DNA from: Pectobacterium araliae
Lineage (GTDB): Bacteria > Pseudomonadota > Gammaproteobacteria > Enterobacterales > Enterobacteriaceae
Assembly (NCBI RefSeq): GCF_037076465.1
Contig: NZ_AP028908.1
Location: 4,340,001 to 4,404,000, forward strand
DNA length: 64,000 bases
Reading direction: 5' to 3'
Shown here: in pieces, positions 28,730 to 37,956 of the stretch
How positions within the stretch are numbered: the stretch's first letter is position 1
Layout of the letters: every line of letters begins with the position of its first letter
Translations under genes and position numbers: made by a program
Notes under the pieces: generated by a model
What the model saw: the letters and a program-made list of their open reading frames with translations, nothing else
Database searches by the model: none
What the model was told of the DNA's origin: nothing

Positions 28730-29698
28730 TTACTGTGGTGTAAAACGACGTAAATGTTGTACCGTTGCCAGCCAGGCGGCCAGCCAGCCAATCATACCGG
28801 CGATTAACAGCAGCAGCAGGGACTCATCCCAGCTCAGCCCTTTGACGGCAAACGTCGTACCAAAGACGGCGGCAACCTGTGCCACCACCGCATCCAGCTT
28901 CCAGACCAGCGCCTGCGATAAAATCAGCGACAACACCGCGCCGCCCACACCCATCGCCGCCCCACCGTTCAGGAACGGACGCAGAATAAAGCCGTCCGTT
29001 GCACCAATCAGCTTCATCACGTTGATGGTTTCACGGCGGCTGAAAATACTCAGACGCACGCTGTTGCCGATGACCAAGAAGACGGCAACAATCATCAGGA
29101 CACCAATCGTCGCGGAAATTTGCCCAACCAGATTGGTCAACGCCACCAGCCGCGCAAACCAGCTGTCGTCCATCCGCACTTCGTCCACACCCTGCGTCGC
29201 GGCCACGCGGTCGCGTAGCGTCGTCAGCGTAGTGGAATCCTGAAAACTCATTTTTGGCGTGACAATCGCGACAGCGGGCAGCGGATTTTCTTCCAGCATA
29301 TCCAGCGCGCCGCCAAAGCCAGACCAGTTGCGGAACTCGCCCATCGCTTCATTGCGCGACAGATAATTGACTTTATCGACGCCGTCTTCAGATTGAAGCT
29401 GTGTGATGACTGCCTGCGCAGCGTTGTCATCCAGCGATTTATCCAGATATACCGTCAACTGCGGTGAGGGATACCACTGTGTGGCAGCCTGACTCACGTT
29501 TTTCCAGACCAGATAGCAGATACTGGGCAACGCCAGTGAGATGGCAATAACCATCACGGTCAGAAAAGTGGCAAGCGGCTGGCGCAGCATATCGGCCAGC
29601 GTATTGGTCCAGGCATAGCGCCACTGTTCCTGCCAGCCGCCGCGCAGTGCTTTCGCTTTTGCGACAGGCTTTTTCGCATTACGGACGTTATTCGCCAT
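28730..29698 (-). CDS. ftsX: Cell division protein FtsX (permease-like subunit)
   Basis: FtsX is the membrane subunit of the FtsEX complex, which activates EnvC and the septal amidases. From the ATG at 29698, with a GGGG-rich ribosome binding site, it has 322 residues, about 30 fewer than E. coli because the cytoplasmic N-terminal tail is shorter. There is a first membrane segment near [20 protein letters not shown] (about 50-69) and a periplasmic domain with [20 protein letters not shown] (about 119-138). Three further membrane helices follow, with [19 protein letters not shown] in the loop. The start overlaps the ftsE stop by 11 bases. Confidence 0.96.
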   Translation of the reverse strand: MANNVRNAKKPVAKAKALRGGWQEQWRYAWTNTLADMLRQPLATFLTVMVIAISLALPSICYLVWKNVSQAATQWYPSPQLTVYLDKSLDDNAAQAVITQLQSEDGVDKVNYLSRNEAMGEFRNWSGFGGALDMLEENPLPAVAIVTPKMSFQDSTTLTTLRDRVAATQGVDEVRMDDSWFARLVALTNLVGQISATIGVLMIVAVFLVIGNSVRLSIFSRRETINVMKLIGATDGFILRPFLNGGAAMGVGGAVLSLILSQALVWKLDAVVAQVAAVFGTTFAVKGLSWDESLLLLLIAGMIGWLAAWLATVQHLRRFTPQ

Positions 29699-30359
29699 TG
29701 TGGTTTCCCCCCACCATGCGACCATCCGACAGCGTCAGCACACGGTAGTTACGGCGGGCGATCAGCCCAGTATCATGCGTCGCCATCAAAACGGTGACAC
29801 CAACGCGATTGAATTCTTCAAACAGGCGCAAAATGCCTTCTGACAGCGCGTCGTCCAAATTACCCGTCGGTTCATCCGCCAGCAACACCGCGGGTTTGTT
29901 CACCACCGCACGCGCAATGCCCACACGCTGCTGTTCACCGCCGGACAGCTGGATAGGATAGTTCTTCGCTTTATCCAACAGGCCAACCTTGTCCAGCGCG
30001 GCGGATACCCGACGACGAATATCCTCACTGCTGGCACCCGCGATGATGAGTGGCATCGCGACGTTGTCATAGACCGTGCGCTCCATCAGCAGATGGTGAT
30101 CCTGAAAGATCATGCCAATCTGACGCCGCAGAAACGGAACTTCACGTTTTTTCAGGCGGCTGATATTGTGGCCGCCAAATAAAATCTGACCCGCGCTGGG
30201 ACGTTCAATGCCACAAATCAGTTTCAGCAGGGTACTTTTCCCTGCGCCAGAATGACCAGTCAGGAACGCCATTTCCGCTGGGCGCAGATGGAAATCCACC
30301 CCTTGCAATGCCTGACGCCCACCGAGGTAAGCTTTACTGACCTGTTCAAAACGAATCAT
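29688..30359 (-). CDS. ftsE: Cell division ATP-binding protein FtsE
   Basis: FtsE is the ATPase of FtsEX, bound to FtsZ and FtsX at the septum. The 223 residues include Walker [10 protein letters not shown] (about 35-43), the signature [20 protein letters not shown] (about 138-157), Walker [14 protein letters not shown] and the switch histidine in LMATHDTGL. It sits five bases after ftsY and overlaps ftsX, forming the conserved ftsYEX operon. Confidence 0.97.
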   Translation of the reverse strand: MIRFEQVSKAYLGGRQALQGVDFHLRPAEMAFLTGHSGAGKSTLLKLICGIERPSAGQILFGGHNISRLKKREVPFLRRQIGMIFQDHHLLMERTVYDNVAMPLIIAGASSEDIRRRVSAALDKVGLLDKAKNYPIQLSGGEQQRVGIARAVVNKPAVLLADEPTGNLDDALSEGILRLFEEFNRVGVTVLMATHDTGLIARRNYRVLTLSDGRMVGGNHNGE

Positions 30360-30364
30360 CCGTT

Positions 30365-31762
30365 TTAATCCTCTCGGGCAAAAAGTGCCTCAATAAAATC
30401 GTCGGCCTTGAATGGCCGTAAATCTTCAATGCCTTCACCTACCCCAATATAGCGGATAGGAATCGCAAACTGGTCGGCAATGGCGAAAATCACCCCGCCT
30501 TTCGCGGTGCCGTCCAGTTTAGTTAAGGTAATGCCTGTCAGCCCGACCGCTTCATTAAACAACCTGGCCTGACTCACCGCGTTCTGCCCGGTACTCGCAT
30601 CCAGCGTTAGCATCACTTCATGCGGCGCGTCTTCATCCAGTTTCTTCATCACGCGTACAATCTTTTTCAGCTCTTCCATCAGGTGCGCTTTGTTTTGCAA
30701 ACGCCCTGCGGTATCGGCAATCAGAACATCAACGCCGCGCGCTTTCGCGGCCTGAATCGCATCGAAAATCACCGATGCCGAATCCGCACCGGTATGCTGC
30801 GCGACCACCGCCACGTTATTGCGCTGTCCCCAGACCTGAAGTTGCTCGACCGCCGCCGCACGGAAAGTATCACCCGCCGCCAGCATCACGGACTTGCCCT
30901 GTGCCTGGAACTGGCGTGCCATTTTGCCAATAGTGGTGGTTTTGCCCACACCATTAACGCCAACCATCAGAATGACATACGGCGTTTTACCTTCGATATT
31001 CAGCGGGGCGTCCACCTTAGCAAGAATCTCCGCCATTTCTTCTTTCAGCTTAACAAAAAGCGTATCCGCATCTTTCAGTTGGCGACGACTGGCGTGCTCC
31101 GTCAGGCTACCGATGATCTTACGGGTCGTCTCAACCCCGACATCGGCAATCAGCAGTTGTTCTTCCAATTCATCAAACAGATCGTCGTCGATTTTCTTAC
31201 CGCGAAACAATCCGATAAATCCGGAACCGAGGTTCTGGCGCGTTTTCACCAAGCTGCGCTTCAGACGCGCGAAGAAGCCTTCTTTCGTCGGGCGTTCTTG
31301 TTCTTGCGCCACAACAGGCACGTCATTTTCCTGCTCTGCTCGCGCTTCCTGCGGCGCGACATCCAGCGCTGCATCAGCGACAACCGCGCTTTCGGCGATC
31401 TCAACCTGCGCGATCGGATCGACAACATCACGATCGAGAACCTCATGATCGTCTGGTGTAGTAATGACGGGGGCGGAAACAATAGGTTCAGCGTTGGCTT
31501 CTGGGACAACCACTGTCGGCTCGTCTGCCGTAACGGTCACCTCACGTTCGGCGACCGGCTGGGTCAATTCTTCCGCTTCAACCGTCACTTCTTCCGGCTG
31601 TGATTGCTCTACGCGTTGGTGAGTCGATGCGGCGGCATCTGGCTCTGATGCTATCGGCTGTTCTTCGACAACCGGCTGCTCTTGCGGTTGCTCTTGTTGT
31701 TTTTCTTCCTGTTTCCCGAGTCCCAGCCAGGAAAAAAAACCGCGCTTCTTTTCTTTTGACAT
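30365..31762 (-). CDS. ftsY: Signal recognition particle receptor FtsY
   Basis: FtsY is the SRP receptor GTPase that docks ribosome-nascent-chain complexes at the inner membrane. From the ATG at 31762 it reads MSKEKKRGFFSWLGLGKQEE, the amphipathic membrane-targeting end, and has 465 residues. Residues of roughly 20-160 form the acidic A domain, rich in Glu, Val and Gln. The NG domain follows, with GVNGVGKTTTIGKMA (G1), DTFRAAAVEQLQVW, DTAGR and TKLDGTAKGG near the C-terminus. It heads the ftsYEX operon on the minus strand and diverges from rsmD. Confidence 0.97.
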   Translation of the reverse strand: MSKEKKRGFFSWLGLGKQEEKQQEQPQEQPVVEEQPIASEPDAAASTHQRVEQSQPEEVTVEAEELTQPVAEREVTVTADEPTVVVPEANAEPIVSAPVITTPDDHEVLDRDVVDPIAQVEIAESAVVADAALDVAPQEARAEQENDVPVVAQEQERPTKEGFFARLKRSLVKTRQNLGSGFIGLFRGKKIDDDLFDELEEQLLIADVGVETTRKIIGSLTEHASRRQLKDADTLFVKLKEEMAEILAKVDAPLNIEGKTPYVILMVGVNGVGKTTTIGKMARQFQAQGKSVMLAAGDTFRAAAVEQLQVWGQRNNVAVVAQHTGADSASVIFDAIQAAKARGVDVLIADTAGRLQNKAHLMEELKKIVRVMKKLDEDAPHEVMLTLDASTGQNAVSQARLFNEAVGLTGITLTKLDGTAKGGVIFAIADQFAIPIRYIGVGEGIEDLRPFKADDFIEALFARED

Positions 31763-32111
31763 GTACGATCGCGCTCCACGCTGCTCACCGCAGCGAATCA
31801 ATCAATGAAAATCATATTTAAACAACAAGTTTAACACTTTCCTGCCGACAGCAACACGCAGCCAGCAAGAGCAATGGCAGACAATTCTCAGCGCTACCGA
31901 CAATCTTCGTAACGAAAGGCACTGTCCGTAACGAAGTGTGTCAAACACAGTGCGTTACCGAAAGCCCGCAGACAGCACAAAATTTTGGCTTAAGCGCCTT
32001 AACGTCCATCTTAACATTCCCTCTACACGTAACCGCCGTTAGAATAGCGCCAGAAATTTCCTGCCCGCACCCACACCATGATGATGCGGCACAACAATAA
32101 CCCTGTGAGCT
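31763..32111. other. Divergent ftsY/rsmD promoter region
   Basis: About 349 bases without a gene. The most visible element is an imperfect inverted repeat at 31928-31958, GTAACGAAGTGTG and CACAGTGCGTTAC around TCAAA, with three mismatches in 13 pairs. GTAACGAA also recurs just upstream at 31908. It may be an operator or hairpin. Promoters for both genes must lie here but were not assigned. Confidence 0.5.
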
Positions 32112-32687
32112 ATGGCTAAAAAAAATGCATCGTCAGCCGCCGGACAAATCCGAATCATCGGTGGTCAATGGCGCGGCAGAAAACTCCCGGTTCCTGATAG
32201 CCCCGGTTTACGTCCCACCACCGATCGCGTGCGGGAAACCGTGTTTAACTGGCTGGCTCCCGTGATTCAACAAGCGCGCTGTCTGGACTGCTTTGCTGGC
32301 AGCGGCGCGCTCGGACTGGAAGCGCTGTCCCGTTATGCGGCTCATGCCACATTATTGGAGATGGAACGTGCAGTCTCTCAGCAATTAACGCAAAATCTGG
32401 CGCTGCTTCGGGCGGAAAACGCCGAGGTGGTCAATACTGATGCCCTGAGCTGGTTGGCGAAGCCGGGTACGCCGTTTGACGTCGTGTTTCTCGACCCACC
32501 GTTTCGCAAAGAACTGCTGAACAACACGCTTGCTCTGCTGGAACAACAGGGCTGGCTGGCTCCAGACGCGTGGATTTACGTGGAAACCGAAGCGGAAAAT
32601 GCGCAACTGGCCATCCCAGAAAATTGGCAACTGCACCGTGAAAAAATTGCGGGTCAGGTCGCCTACCGTTTGTACATCCGCCAGTGA
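32112..32687 (+). CDS. rsmD: 16S rRNA (guanine-966 N2)-methyltransferase RsmD
   Basis: RsmD methylates G966 of 16S rRNA in the assembled small subunit, using SAM. The 191-residue protein begins with a basic segment and the family block GGQWRGRKLPVPDSPGLRPT (about 17-36). This is followed by TDRVRETVFNWL, the SAM-binding LDCFAGSGALGLEALSR (about 58-74) and the catalytic VVFLDPPFRK (about 124-133), with the DPPF motif of N2-guanine methyltransferases. It diverges from ftsY, as in E. coli, and is followed 26 bases later by yhhL. Confidence 0.96.
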   Translation: MAKKNASSAAGQIRIIGGQWRGRKLPVPDSPGLRPTTDRVRETVFNWLAPVIQQARCLDCFAGSGALGLEALSRYAAHATLLEMERAVSQQLTQNLALLRAENAEVVNTDALSWLAKPGTPFDVVFLDPPFRKELLNNTLALLEQQGWLAPDAWIYVETEAENAQLAIPENWQLHREKIAGQVAYRLYIRQ

Positions 32688-32713
32688 TCTTCGCAGCGAC
32701 GTAAGGGTAAGAG

Positions 32714-32992
32714 ATGATTTTGATTAACCTTGGCAGATTATTGATGCTGGGCGTGTGGGGATTTTTGTTGCTTAACCTGATTCAGCCATTTCCCAAGCCG
32801 TTGAATATCTTCATGACCGTGGCGATGGTATTTATGATCCTGATGCATGGTTTTCAGCTGCTGCTGTTAAAATCCAGCCAGCCGAAAGATAGCCCGGCGC
32901 TGAACCGTGCGCTTCAGGCACGCATTTTCCTGTTTGGCGTGTTTGAACTGCTGGCGTGGCAGAAAAAGCAGCCTAAGCCACCGAAGCCGTAA
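32714..32992 (+). CDS. yhhL: YhhL family (DUF1145) small inner-membrane protein
   Basis: The 92-residue protein has two hydrophobic segments (about 5-22 and 32-53) and a basic, proline-rich tail ending KKQPKPPKP. The sequence LNLIQPFPKPLNIFMTVAMV between the helices is typical of the DUF1145 family that sits after rsmD in enterobacteria. No function is established. It probably shares the rsmD transcript, and the start has GTAAG-type weak ribosome binding. Confidence 0.85.
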   Translation: MILINLGRLLMLGVWGFLLLNLIQPFPKPLNIFMTVAMVFMILMHGFQLLLLKSSQPKDSPALNRALQARIFLFGVFELLAWQKKQPKPPKP

Positions 32993-33055
32993 TCGCTCCT
33001 GGGCACAGCGCATCAATACTGTGCCCTTTCGCCTCACAGGAGGCGCAGCGCAAAA

Positions 33056-33376
33056 TCAGGACTTTTTACCGGGAAGGTAAGGGAACGCGGTGACGTTATC
33101 GCCTAAATCAGAAATGCGAGCGCTGCCTTTTTCCGTCACGGCATCAATACGAATGATCGCCTGCAAAGGGATGAAGCTGCGGCTAACGCCGGAGAATTCC
33201 GTTTTTAGCTTCTCGGTTGAGGGATCAACCAACACCGTAGACTGGCTATCAAACACAAAATCGGCAATTTCAATAAAACCAAACAGGCTGCTTTGCACCA
33301 ACTCACGCACATAAAGCTGGTAGTTCTTACCGTTATTTATAAATTGAATACGATAAAGTGCGGATTCATTACTCAT
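33056..33376 (-). CDS. DUF1820 family protein
   Basis: A 106-residue cytoplasmic protein of the DUF1820 family, found widely in gamma-proteobacteria with unknown role. Family features are the N-terminal YRIQFINNGKNYQLYVRELV (about 8-27), SLFGFIEIADFVFD (about 31-44), VDPSTEKLKTEFSGVSRSFI (about 51-70) and PLQAIIRIDAVTEKG. It has no signal peptide or catalytic motif. It converges with yhhL and diverges from yhhN, in a single-gene unit. Confidence 0.85.
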   Translation of the reverse strand: MSNESALYRIQFINNGKNYQLYVRELVQSSLFGFIEIADFVFDSQSTVLVDPSTEKLKTEFSGVSRSFIPLQAIIRIDAVTEKGSARISDLGDNVTAFPYLPGKKS

Positions 33377-33567
33377 TCAACACAATGCTCCCTTCAAGAC
33401 TTCACGGCGCCCATCTACAATAAAAACAGGCGATAACATACCATGAAGCTCACGAAAGGCGCATCCGTCTCACACCGTGTTGTTTAACTTCCTCACAATC
33501 CCCTACACTGAATAAAGAACGGTTTATTTTTATCCTGACACAAACAAAAACACAAAAAGGACACGCT

Positions 33568-34197
33568 ATGCTTTGGTCATTTATTGCTGTGCTTTTTTCT
33601 GGTTGGTTGTATGTAGACGCCAGCTACCGTGGTCCAACGTGGCGGCGTTGGTTATTCAAACCCGTCACGATGCTACTGCTGCTGGCGCTGGCCTGGCAGA
33701 CGCCGCTACTTGGTGTGCCGGGCTATTTGATTGTGCTGGGGCTGCTGGCAACGCTGGTTGCAGACACCCTGCTGTTGCTGCCGACTCAGCGCCTGCTTTA
33801 CGCATTTGGCGCCTATTTCCTCTCCCATTTGCTGTACACCATTAGCTTTTTTACCGGACAGATTTCACTCACATTCTTTTGGCCGCTGGCTTTAACGCTC
33901 GTTATTCTGGCCGCGATCCTGATCGCTATTATCTGGGGACGATTGGACGCACAACGCTGGCCTGCCTGCGCCTTTATCATCATGACAACGCTGATGGTCT
34001 GGATTGCCGGCGAACGGTATTTTGCGCTGGGGACAAACGCAAATTTCGCCCTGCTGACGGGCACCGTACTGCTGTTTATCGCCCATGCAGCCTGGCTGAT
34101 TCACCATTACCGTTTTCCGTTCCGAGCCCATCAGGCGATTGTCGCGGCAGGCTATTTTGGCGGCCATTTCCTGATTGTTCGCTCCCTCTATTTCTGA
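33568..34197 (+). CDS. yhhN: YhhN family membrane protein (lysoplasmalogenase family)
   Basis: The 209-residue protein has seven to eight hydrophobic segments and almost no soluble part. The segment [20 protein letters not shown] (about 60-79), followed by [15 protein letters not shown], contains the Asp and His positions conserved in the YhhN/TMEM86 family. Animal members hydrolyse lysoplasmalogens, but the bacterial function is uncertain for organisms without plasmalogens. The start has AAAGGA seven bases upstream. It precedes zntA, as in E. coli. Confidence 0.88.
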   Translation: MLWSFIAVLFSGWLYVDASYRGPTWRRWLFKPVTMLLLLALAWQTPLLGVPGYLIVLGLLATLVADTLLLLPTQRLLYAFGAYFLSHLLYTISFFTGQISLTFFWPLALTLVILAAILIAIIWGRLDAQRWPACAFIIMTTLMVWIAGERYFALGTNANFALLTGTVLLFIAHAAWLIHHYRFPFRAHQAIVAAGYFGGHFLIVRSLYF

Positions 34198-34288
34198 CGT
34201 TCGCGGCACTCACGAAAATCTGGCTAAGCATTGAGCGGCGGTGTAAAGTTCCTGATAAGAATAGCTATCACTAACCTAGGAGGAAGGC

Positions 34289-36655
34289 ATGCACTCTCAT
34301 CAACATAACCACAGCGCTGAGAAATCAGCTTGCTGCAATAACAGCGTTCATCATGCGCCACGTAGCACTACGCACAGCACTAAAAGCTGCTGCAACGAAC
34401 ACGCGCAGCATTCAAACCACGCCGACCACAGTTGCTGTTCAACCAAACACGCGTCTGATGCCATGGTGAAGGCCGCAGGTGGCACAGAGCAGCATTCGTC
34501 AGACAGTGGCGGTAGCGCGGATTCTGACGACCCCGATGGTGGCGACAGCGACAGGCCCCGATCCCACCAGCGTTTCAGTTGGAAAATCAGCGGGATGGAT
34601 TGTCCCAGCTGCGCACGTAAAATCGAAAATGCAGTAAAAAATCTCACCGGAATTGAAAAAGCCAACGTGTTGTTCTCCACCGAAAAACTGGTGGTTGATG
34701 CCTACACCGATATTCGCCCTCAGGTTCAACATGCCGTTCAGCAAGCGGGCTTCACCCTGCAGGACACCGCACTCCCCATTGCACCATCTGACACGTCTAT
34801 CTTACGTCGTTTCGTGCATGAATATGGTTTCTTAATACTTTTCACTTTGCTGGCTGCTGCAAGCTGGGGACTTTCCCTGTTAAGCGAGCGCGGCGGGCAG
34901 ATTGCGTTTATCGCAACCACGATTGTCGGGCTGGTTCCGATACTGAAAAAATCGATACAGCTCATTCGCTCCGGTACACCCTTTGCAATCGAAACGCTAA
35001 TGAGCGTGGCCTCCATCGGGGCACTCTTGATTGGTGCCACCACCGAAGCCACGGTTATTTTGCTGCTGTTTATGCTGGGCGAATATCTGGAGTCTTACGC
35101 TGCCAATCGTGCCCGGCGGGGTGTAACGGCACTGATGGCGCTACTTCCTGAAGACGCCACGGCAATCGTCAACGGGCAGCGTCGGCTCGTTCCCGTAGCG
35201 AGTCTGATCCCCGGCGATGTGATTGAAGTCGCTCCCGGTGGGCGACTCCCTGCCGATGCGGAGCTATTGAACAGCGACGCCAGCTTTGATGAAAGCGCCC
35301 TGACTGGCGAATCGGTTCCCGTTGAGCGTACGCCGGGTGAAAAAATTGCCGCTGGCAGCCTGTGTGTCGATCGGGTCGTGCAGTTGCGTGTGGTTTCACA
35401 GCCGGGCAACAGCGCCATCGACCGCATTCTGCAACTGATAGAAGAGGCGGAAGAGCGCCGTGCGCCGATAGAGCGCTTCCTCGATAAGTTCAGCCGTTAC
35501 TACACACCGGCCATCATGCTACTGTCGCTGCTGGTGATTCTGGTGCCGCCGCTACTGCTGGCGCAGCCGTGGCAAGAGTGGATTTATCGCGGCCTGACGT
35601 TGCTGTTAATCGGCTGTCCATGTGCACTGGTGATCTCAACGCCTGCGGCGATTACGTCTGGGCTGGCTGCGGCAACGCGCCGTGGAGCACTGATTAAAGG
35701 CGGTGCGGCGCTGGAGTCGTTGGGCAGTATCAAGACCATCGCATTCGACAAAACGGGTACGCTGACGGAAGGCAAACCGCAGGTGACGGACGTGTTACCC
35801 GCAACAGGCATTAGCGAAACGGCGCTGCTGACGCGTACCGCCGCGGTGGAATCAGGTTCGCACCATCCGCTTGCCAAAGCGATCGTTCAGCATGCGTTGT
35901 CCACGAGTACATTCCTGCCGATGGCGGAAAACCGCAAAGCGCTGGCAGGTGTCGGCGTTGAAGGCACGATAGGCGGCAAACGGATTCAGGTTAGCGCCCC
36001 AAGCCGCATCACACCCAATCTGCTTGATGCCGACGGATTGCAACGGGTTGATGCACTGGAAAGCGAGGGGAAAACCGTGGTGGTGGTGCAAGAAGACGAC
36101 AGGCTGCTCGGTCTGTTGGCGTTGAGCGATACATTACGCCACGATGCGCGTGAGGCGCTGGATGCCTTACAACAGTTAGGAATTCGTGGTGTCATGCTCA
36201 CGGGCGATAATCCCCGCGCGGCCGCGGCCATCGCAGCAACATTAGGGATCGATTACCGGGCTAGCCTGCTCCCTGCCGATAAAGTCACGGCGGTCAGCGA
36301 GTTGAGCAAGCAGCACCCTGTCGCGATGGTAGGTGACGGCATCAACGACGCGCCAGCAATGAAAGCCGCAACCATCGGCATCGCGATGGGAAGCGGTACG
36401 GATGTGGCGCTGGAGACGGCCGATGCCGCCTTAACGCACAGTCGTCTAACCGGGCTGGCTGCCATGATTAGCCTGTCGCGGGCGACGCAGCGTAATATTC
36501 GCCAGAACATTACCATCGCGCTGGGGCTGAAAGCGGTATTTCTGGTCACCAGTATTCTGGGCATTACCGGGCTGTGGCTCGCAGTGCTGGCGGATTCTGG
36601 CGCAACCGCGTTAGTCACCGCCAACGCGCTGCGACTGCTGAGAAAACAGGACTAA
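34289..36655 (+). CDS. zntA: Zn(II)/Cd(II)/Pb(II)-exporting P-type ATPase ZntA with long His/Cys-rich N-terminus
   Basis: ZntA pumps zinc, cadmium and lead out across the inner membrane. The 788-residue protein is about 55 longer than E. coli ZntA. The excess is a His/Cys-rich tail (residues 1-95) with three CC pairs and many histidines. Next is one metal-binding domain with GMDCPSC (102-108). The membrane metal site is CPC (443-445), the phosphorylated Asp lies in DKTGTLTEG (Asp 487), and SGSHHPLAKAI, GDNPRAAAA and GDGINDAPA follow. AGGAGG precedes the ATG. I could not find a convincing ZntR palindrome upstream. Confidence 0.97.
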   Translation: MHSHQHNHSAEKSACCNNSVHHAPRSTTHSTKSCCNEHAQHSNHADHSCCSTKHASDAMVKAAGGTEQHSSDSGGSADSDDPDGGDSDRPRSHQRFSWKISGMDCPSCARKIENAVKNLTGIEKANVLFSTEKLVVDAYTDIRPQVQHAVQQAGFTLQDTALPIAPSDTSILRRFVHEYGFLILFTLLAAASWGLSLLSERGGQIAFIATTIVGLVPILKKSIQLIRSGTPFAIETLMSVASIGALLIGATTEATVILLLFMLGEYLESYAANRARRGVTALMALLPEDATAIVNGQRRLVPVASLIPGDVIEVAPGGRLPADAELLNSDASFDESALTGESVPVERTPGEKIAAGSLCVDRVVQLRVVSQPGNSAIDRILQLIEEAEERRAPIERFLDKFSRYYTPAIMLLSLLVILVPPLLLAQPWQEWIYRGLTLLLIGCPCALVISTPAAITSGLAAATRRGALIKGGAALESLGSIKTIAFDKTGTLTEGKPQVTDVLPATGISETALLTRTAAVESGSHHPLAKAIVQHALSTSTFLPMAENRKALAGVGVEGTIGGKRIQVSAPSRITPNLLDADGLQRVDALESEGKTVVVVQEDDRLLGLLALSDTLRHDAREALDALQQLGIRGVMLTGDNPRAAAAIAATLGIDYRASLLPADKVTAVSELSKQHPVAMVGDGINDAPAMKAATIGIAMGSGTDVALETADAALTHSRLTGLAAMISLSRATQRNIRQNITIALGLKAVFLVTSILGITGLWLAVLADSGATALVTANALRLLRKQD

Positions 36656-36694
36656 TAGCGGTACACGGTGCAACACCGCTCACCAAGTAATTCT

Positions 36695-36821
36695 AATACT
36701 CTAAATAATTCGAGTTGCAGGCAGGCGGCGACACAGTGAATCCCCGGGAGCTTACATCAGTAAGTGACTGGGGTGAGCGAGGAAAGCCAACGCACCTGCG
36801 GCTTGAAGTATGACGAGTATT
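36695..36821. repeat. Dispersed enterobacterial palindromic intergenic repeat
   Basis: This 127-base element between zntA and tusA has imperfect inverted ends (AATACTCTAAATAATTCGAG against the complement of the right end) and an internal hairpin around CCCCGGGAGCTTAC / GTAAGTGACTGGGG. I recognise it as a family of non-coding repeats scattered in Pectobacterium, Yersinia and relatives; the family name is from memory and uncertain. It overlaps the last two bases of the tusA stop codon. Confidence 0.7.
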
Positions 36822-37062
36822 AACCTTTGCGCAGCAGATAACGGTAAGGAAGCTGTTCAGTCTCCTGCGCCAGAAGCTCATGCTCCATATACACGCAAAA
36901 ACCGGGAATATCGCGAGTGGTGGCCGGATCGTCGGCAATAATCAGCAGCGTTTGCCCGGTTTCCATCTGGCGCACAGCCTTACGCACCATCATCACAGGC
37001 TCAGGACAGCGCAGCCCCTGGGCATCAAGGGTTTTATCCGGGTTGGTAAAGGGATCGGTCAT
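36820..37062 (-). CDS. tusA: Sulfur carrier protein TusA
   Basis: TusA takes persulfide sulfur from IscS and hands it to TusBCD for 2-thiolation of tRNA wobble uridine; it also serves molybdenum cofactor synthesis. The 80-residue protein (81 in E. coli) has the key [19 protein letters not shown] (about 12-30), in which the Cys of the CPEP motif carries the persulfide. I chose MTDPFTNPD as the start because it matches the family N-terminus; an earlier in-frame start adds eight unsupported residues. It stands alone next to zntA and yhhQ. Confidence 0.95.
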   Translation of the reverse strand: MTDPFTNPDKTLDAQGLRCPEPVMMVRKAVRQMETGQTLLIIADDPATTRDIPGFCVYMEHELLAQETEQLPYRYLLRKG

Positions 37063-37239
37063 CAACGTTCTCAGTACTGGAATCAAAAAACCGCCTTAGT
37101 TTACGCGCAGGATTTCCCGACGCAAGCGACGACAACGTTTGCGCATAAAACAACCATCCTTTCCTGACAAAACACATTGCATTAGCAAAGCAATTGCGTA
37201 TTATGCCGCCGCGTTGCAGCATAAATCTGCACGTTATCT

Positions 37240-37272
37240 CTTGGGTTCCCTAACCCCAATAACCAAAAAGGT
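37240..37272 (+). promoter_or_regulatory. Probable preQ1-I riboswitch on the yhhQ ribosome binding site
   Basis: The segment folds as a small H-type pseudoknot. TTGGG (37241-37245) pairs with CCCAA (37255-37259), the loop holds TTCCCTAAC, and an A-rich tail TAACCAAAAAGG follows. The tail GG (37270-37271) can pair with the loop C's and is itself the AAGG ribosome binding site eight bases before the yhhQ ATG. Layout and conserved TAAC and AAC-A-rich tail closely parallel the translational preQ1-I riboswitch of Thermoanaerobacter. YhhQ is a queuosine-precursor transporter, so the ligand and gene agree. Confidence 0.8.
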
Positions 37273-37278
37273 CACATT

Positions 37279-37956
37279 ATGTATCGTTTTACTCCCCAGC
37301 AGCGGCTTACGGCGCTGATCTGGCTATCGTTGTTCCATGTCCTGATCATTACGTCGAGTAATTATCTGGTCCAGCTCCCGGTATTGATTTTCGGTTTTCA
37401 TACCACTTGGGGCGCATTTACCTTTCCGTTTATTTTTCTGGCCACTGACCTGACGGTACGGGTTTTCGGTGCGCCGCTGGCGCGTCGTATCATTCTGACC
37501 GTAATGGTGCCTGCGTTGGCGATCTCCTATCTGGTGTCGTCACTGTTTTATCAGGGATCGTGGCAATCATTCGAGGCGCTGAATCAGGTCAATATTGTCG
37601 TGGCACGTATCGCCTGCGCCAGCTTCATGGCGTATGTTCTCGGCCAAATTCTGGATGTCCACGTCTTCAACCGGCTACGTCAGAAACGCGCATGGTGGGT
37701 CGCTCCGGCTGTGTCGACCGTGTTTGGTAATTTCAGCGATACGCTGGCCTTTTTCTTCATTGCATTTTATCGCAGCACCGATGCCTTTATGGCAGCAAAC
37801 TGGGTAGAAATTGCGATGGTGGATTATGCTTTCAAAGTGTTGATCAGCCTGGCCTTTTTCCTGCCGATGTACGGCGTCATGCTGAACATGGTGCTTAAAC
37901 GCCTGAGTGAACAAAAATATTCGACGGACTACCACTCCTTCAGCAGCCACCATTAA
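37279..37956 (+). CDS. yhhQ: Queuosine precursor transporter YhhQ
   Basis: YhhQ is an inner-membrane carrier of the VUT/ECF-like family that imports the queuosine precursors preQ0 and preQ1. The 225-residue protein has six hydrophobic segments. Family-specific segments are SNYLVQLPVLIFGFHTTWGA (about 28-47), PFIFLATDLTVRVFGAPLAR (about 50-69), HVFNRLR and the STVFGNFSDTLAFFFIAFY stretch (about 146-164). The start is fixed by the AAGG ribosome binding site within a probable preQ1 riboswitch. Its stop codon lies inside a copy of a palindromic repeat. Confidence 0.95.
   Translation: MYRFTPQQRLTALIWLSLFHVLIITSSNYLVQLPVLIFGFHTTWGAFTFPFIFLATDLTVRVFGAPLARRIILTVMVPALAISYLVSSLFYQGSWQSFEALNQVNIVVARIACASFMAYVLGQILDVHVFNRLRQKRAWWVAPAVSTVFGNFSDTLAFFFIAFYRSTDAFMAANWVEIAMVDYAFKVLISLAFFLPMYGVMLNMVLKRLSEQKYSTDYHSFSSHH

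Noticed and set aside
30620..31603. 327-codon frame opposite ftsY
   Set aside because: FtsY is unmistakable on the minus strand; the opposite frame has random composition.
34200..34288. ZntR operator in front of zntA
   Set aside because: I looked for a MerR-type palindrome in a long spacer promoter and found none good enough.
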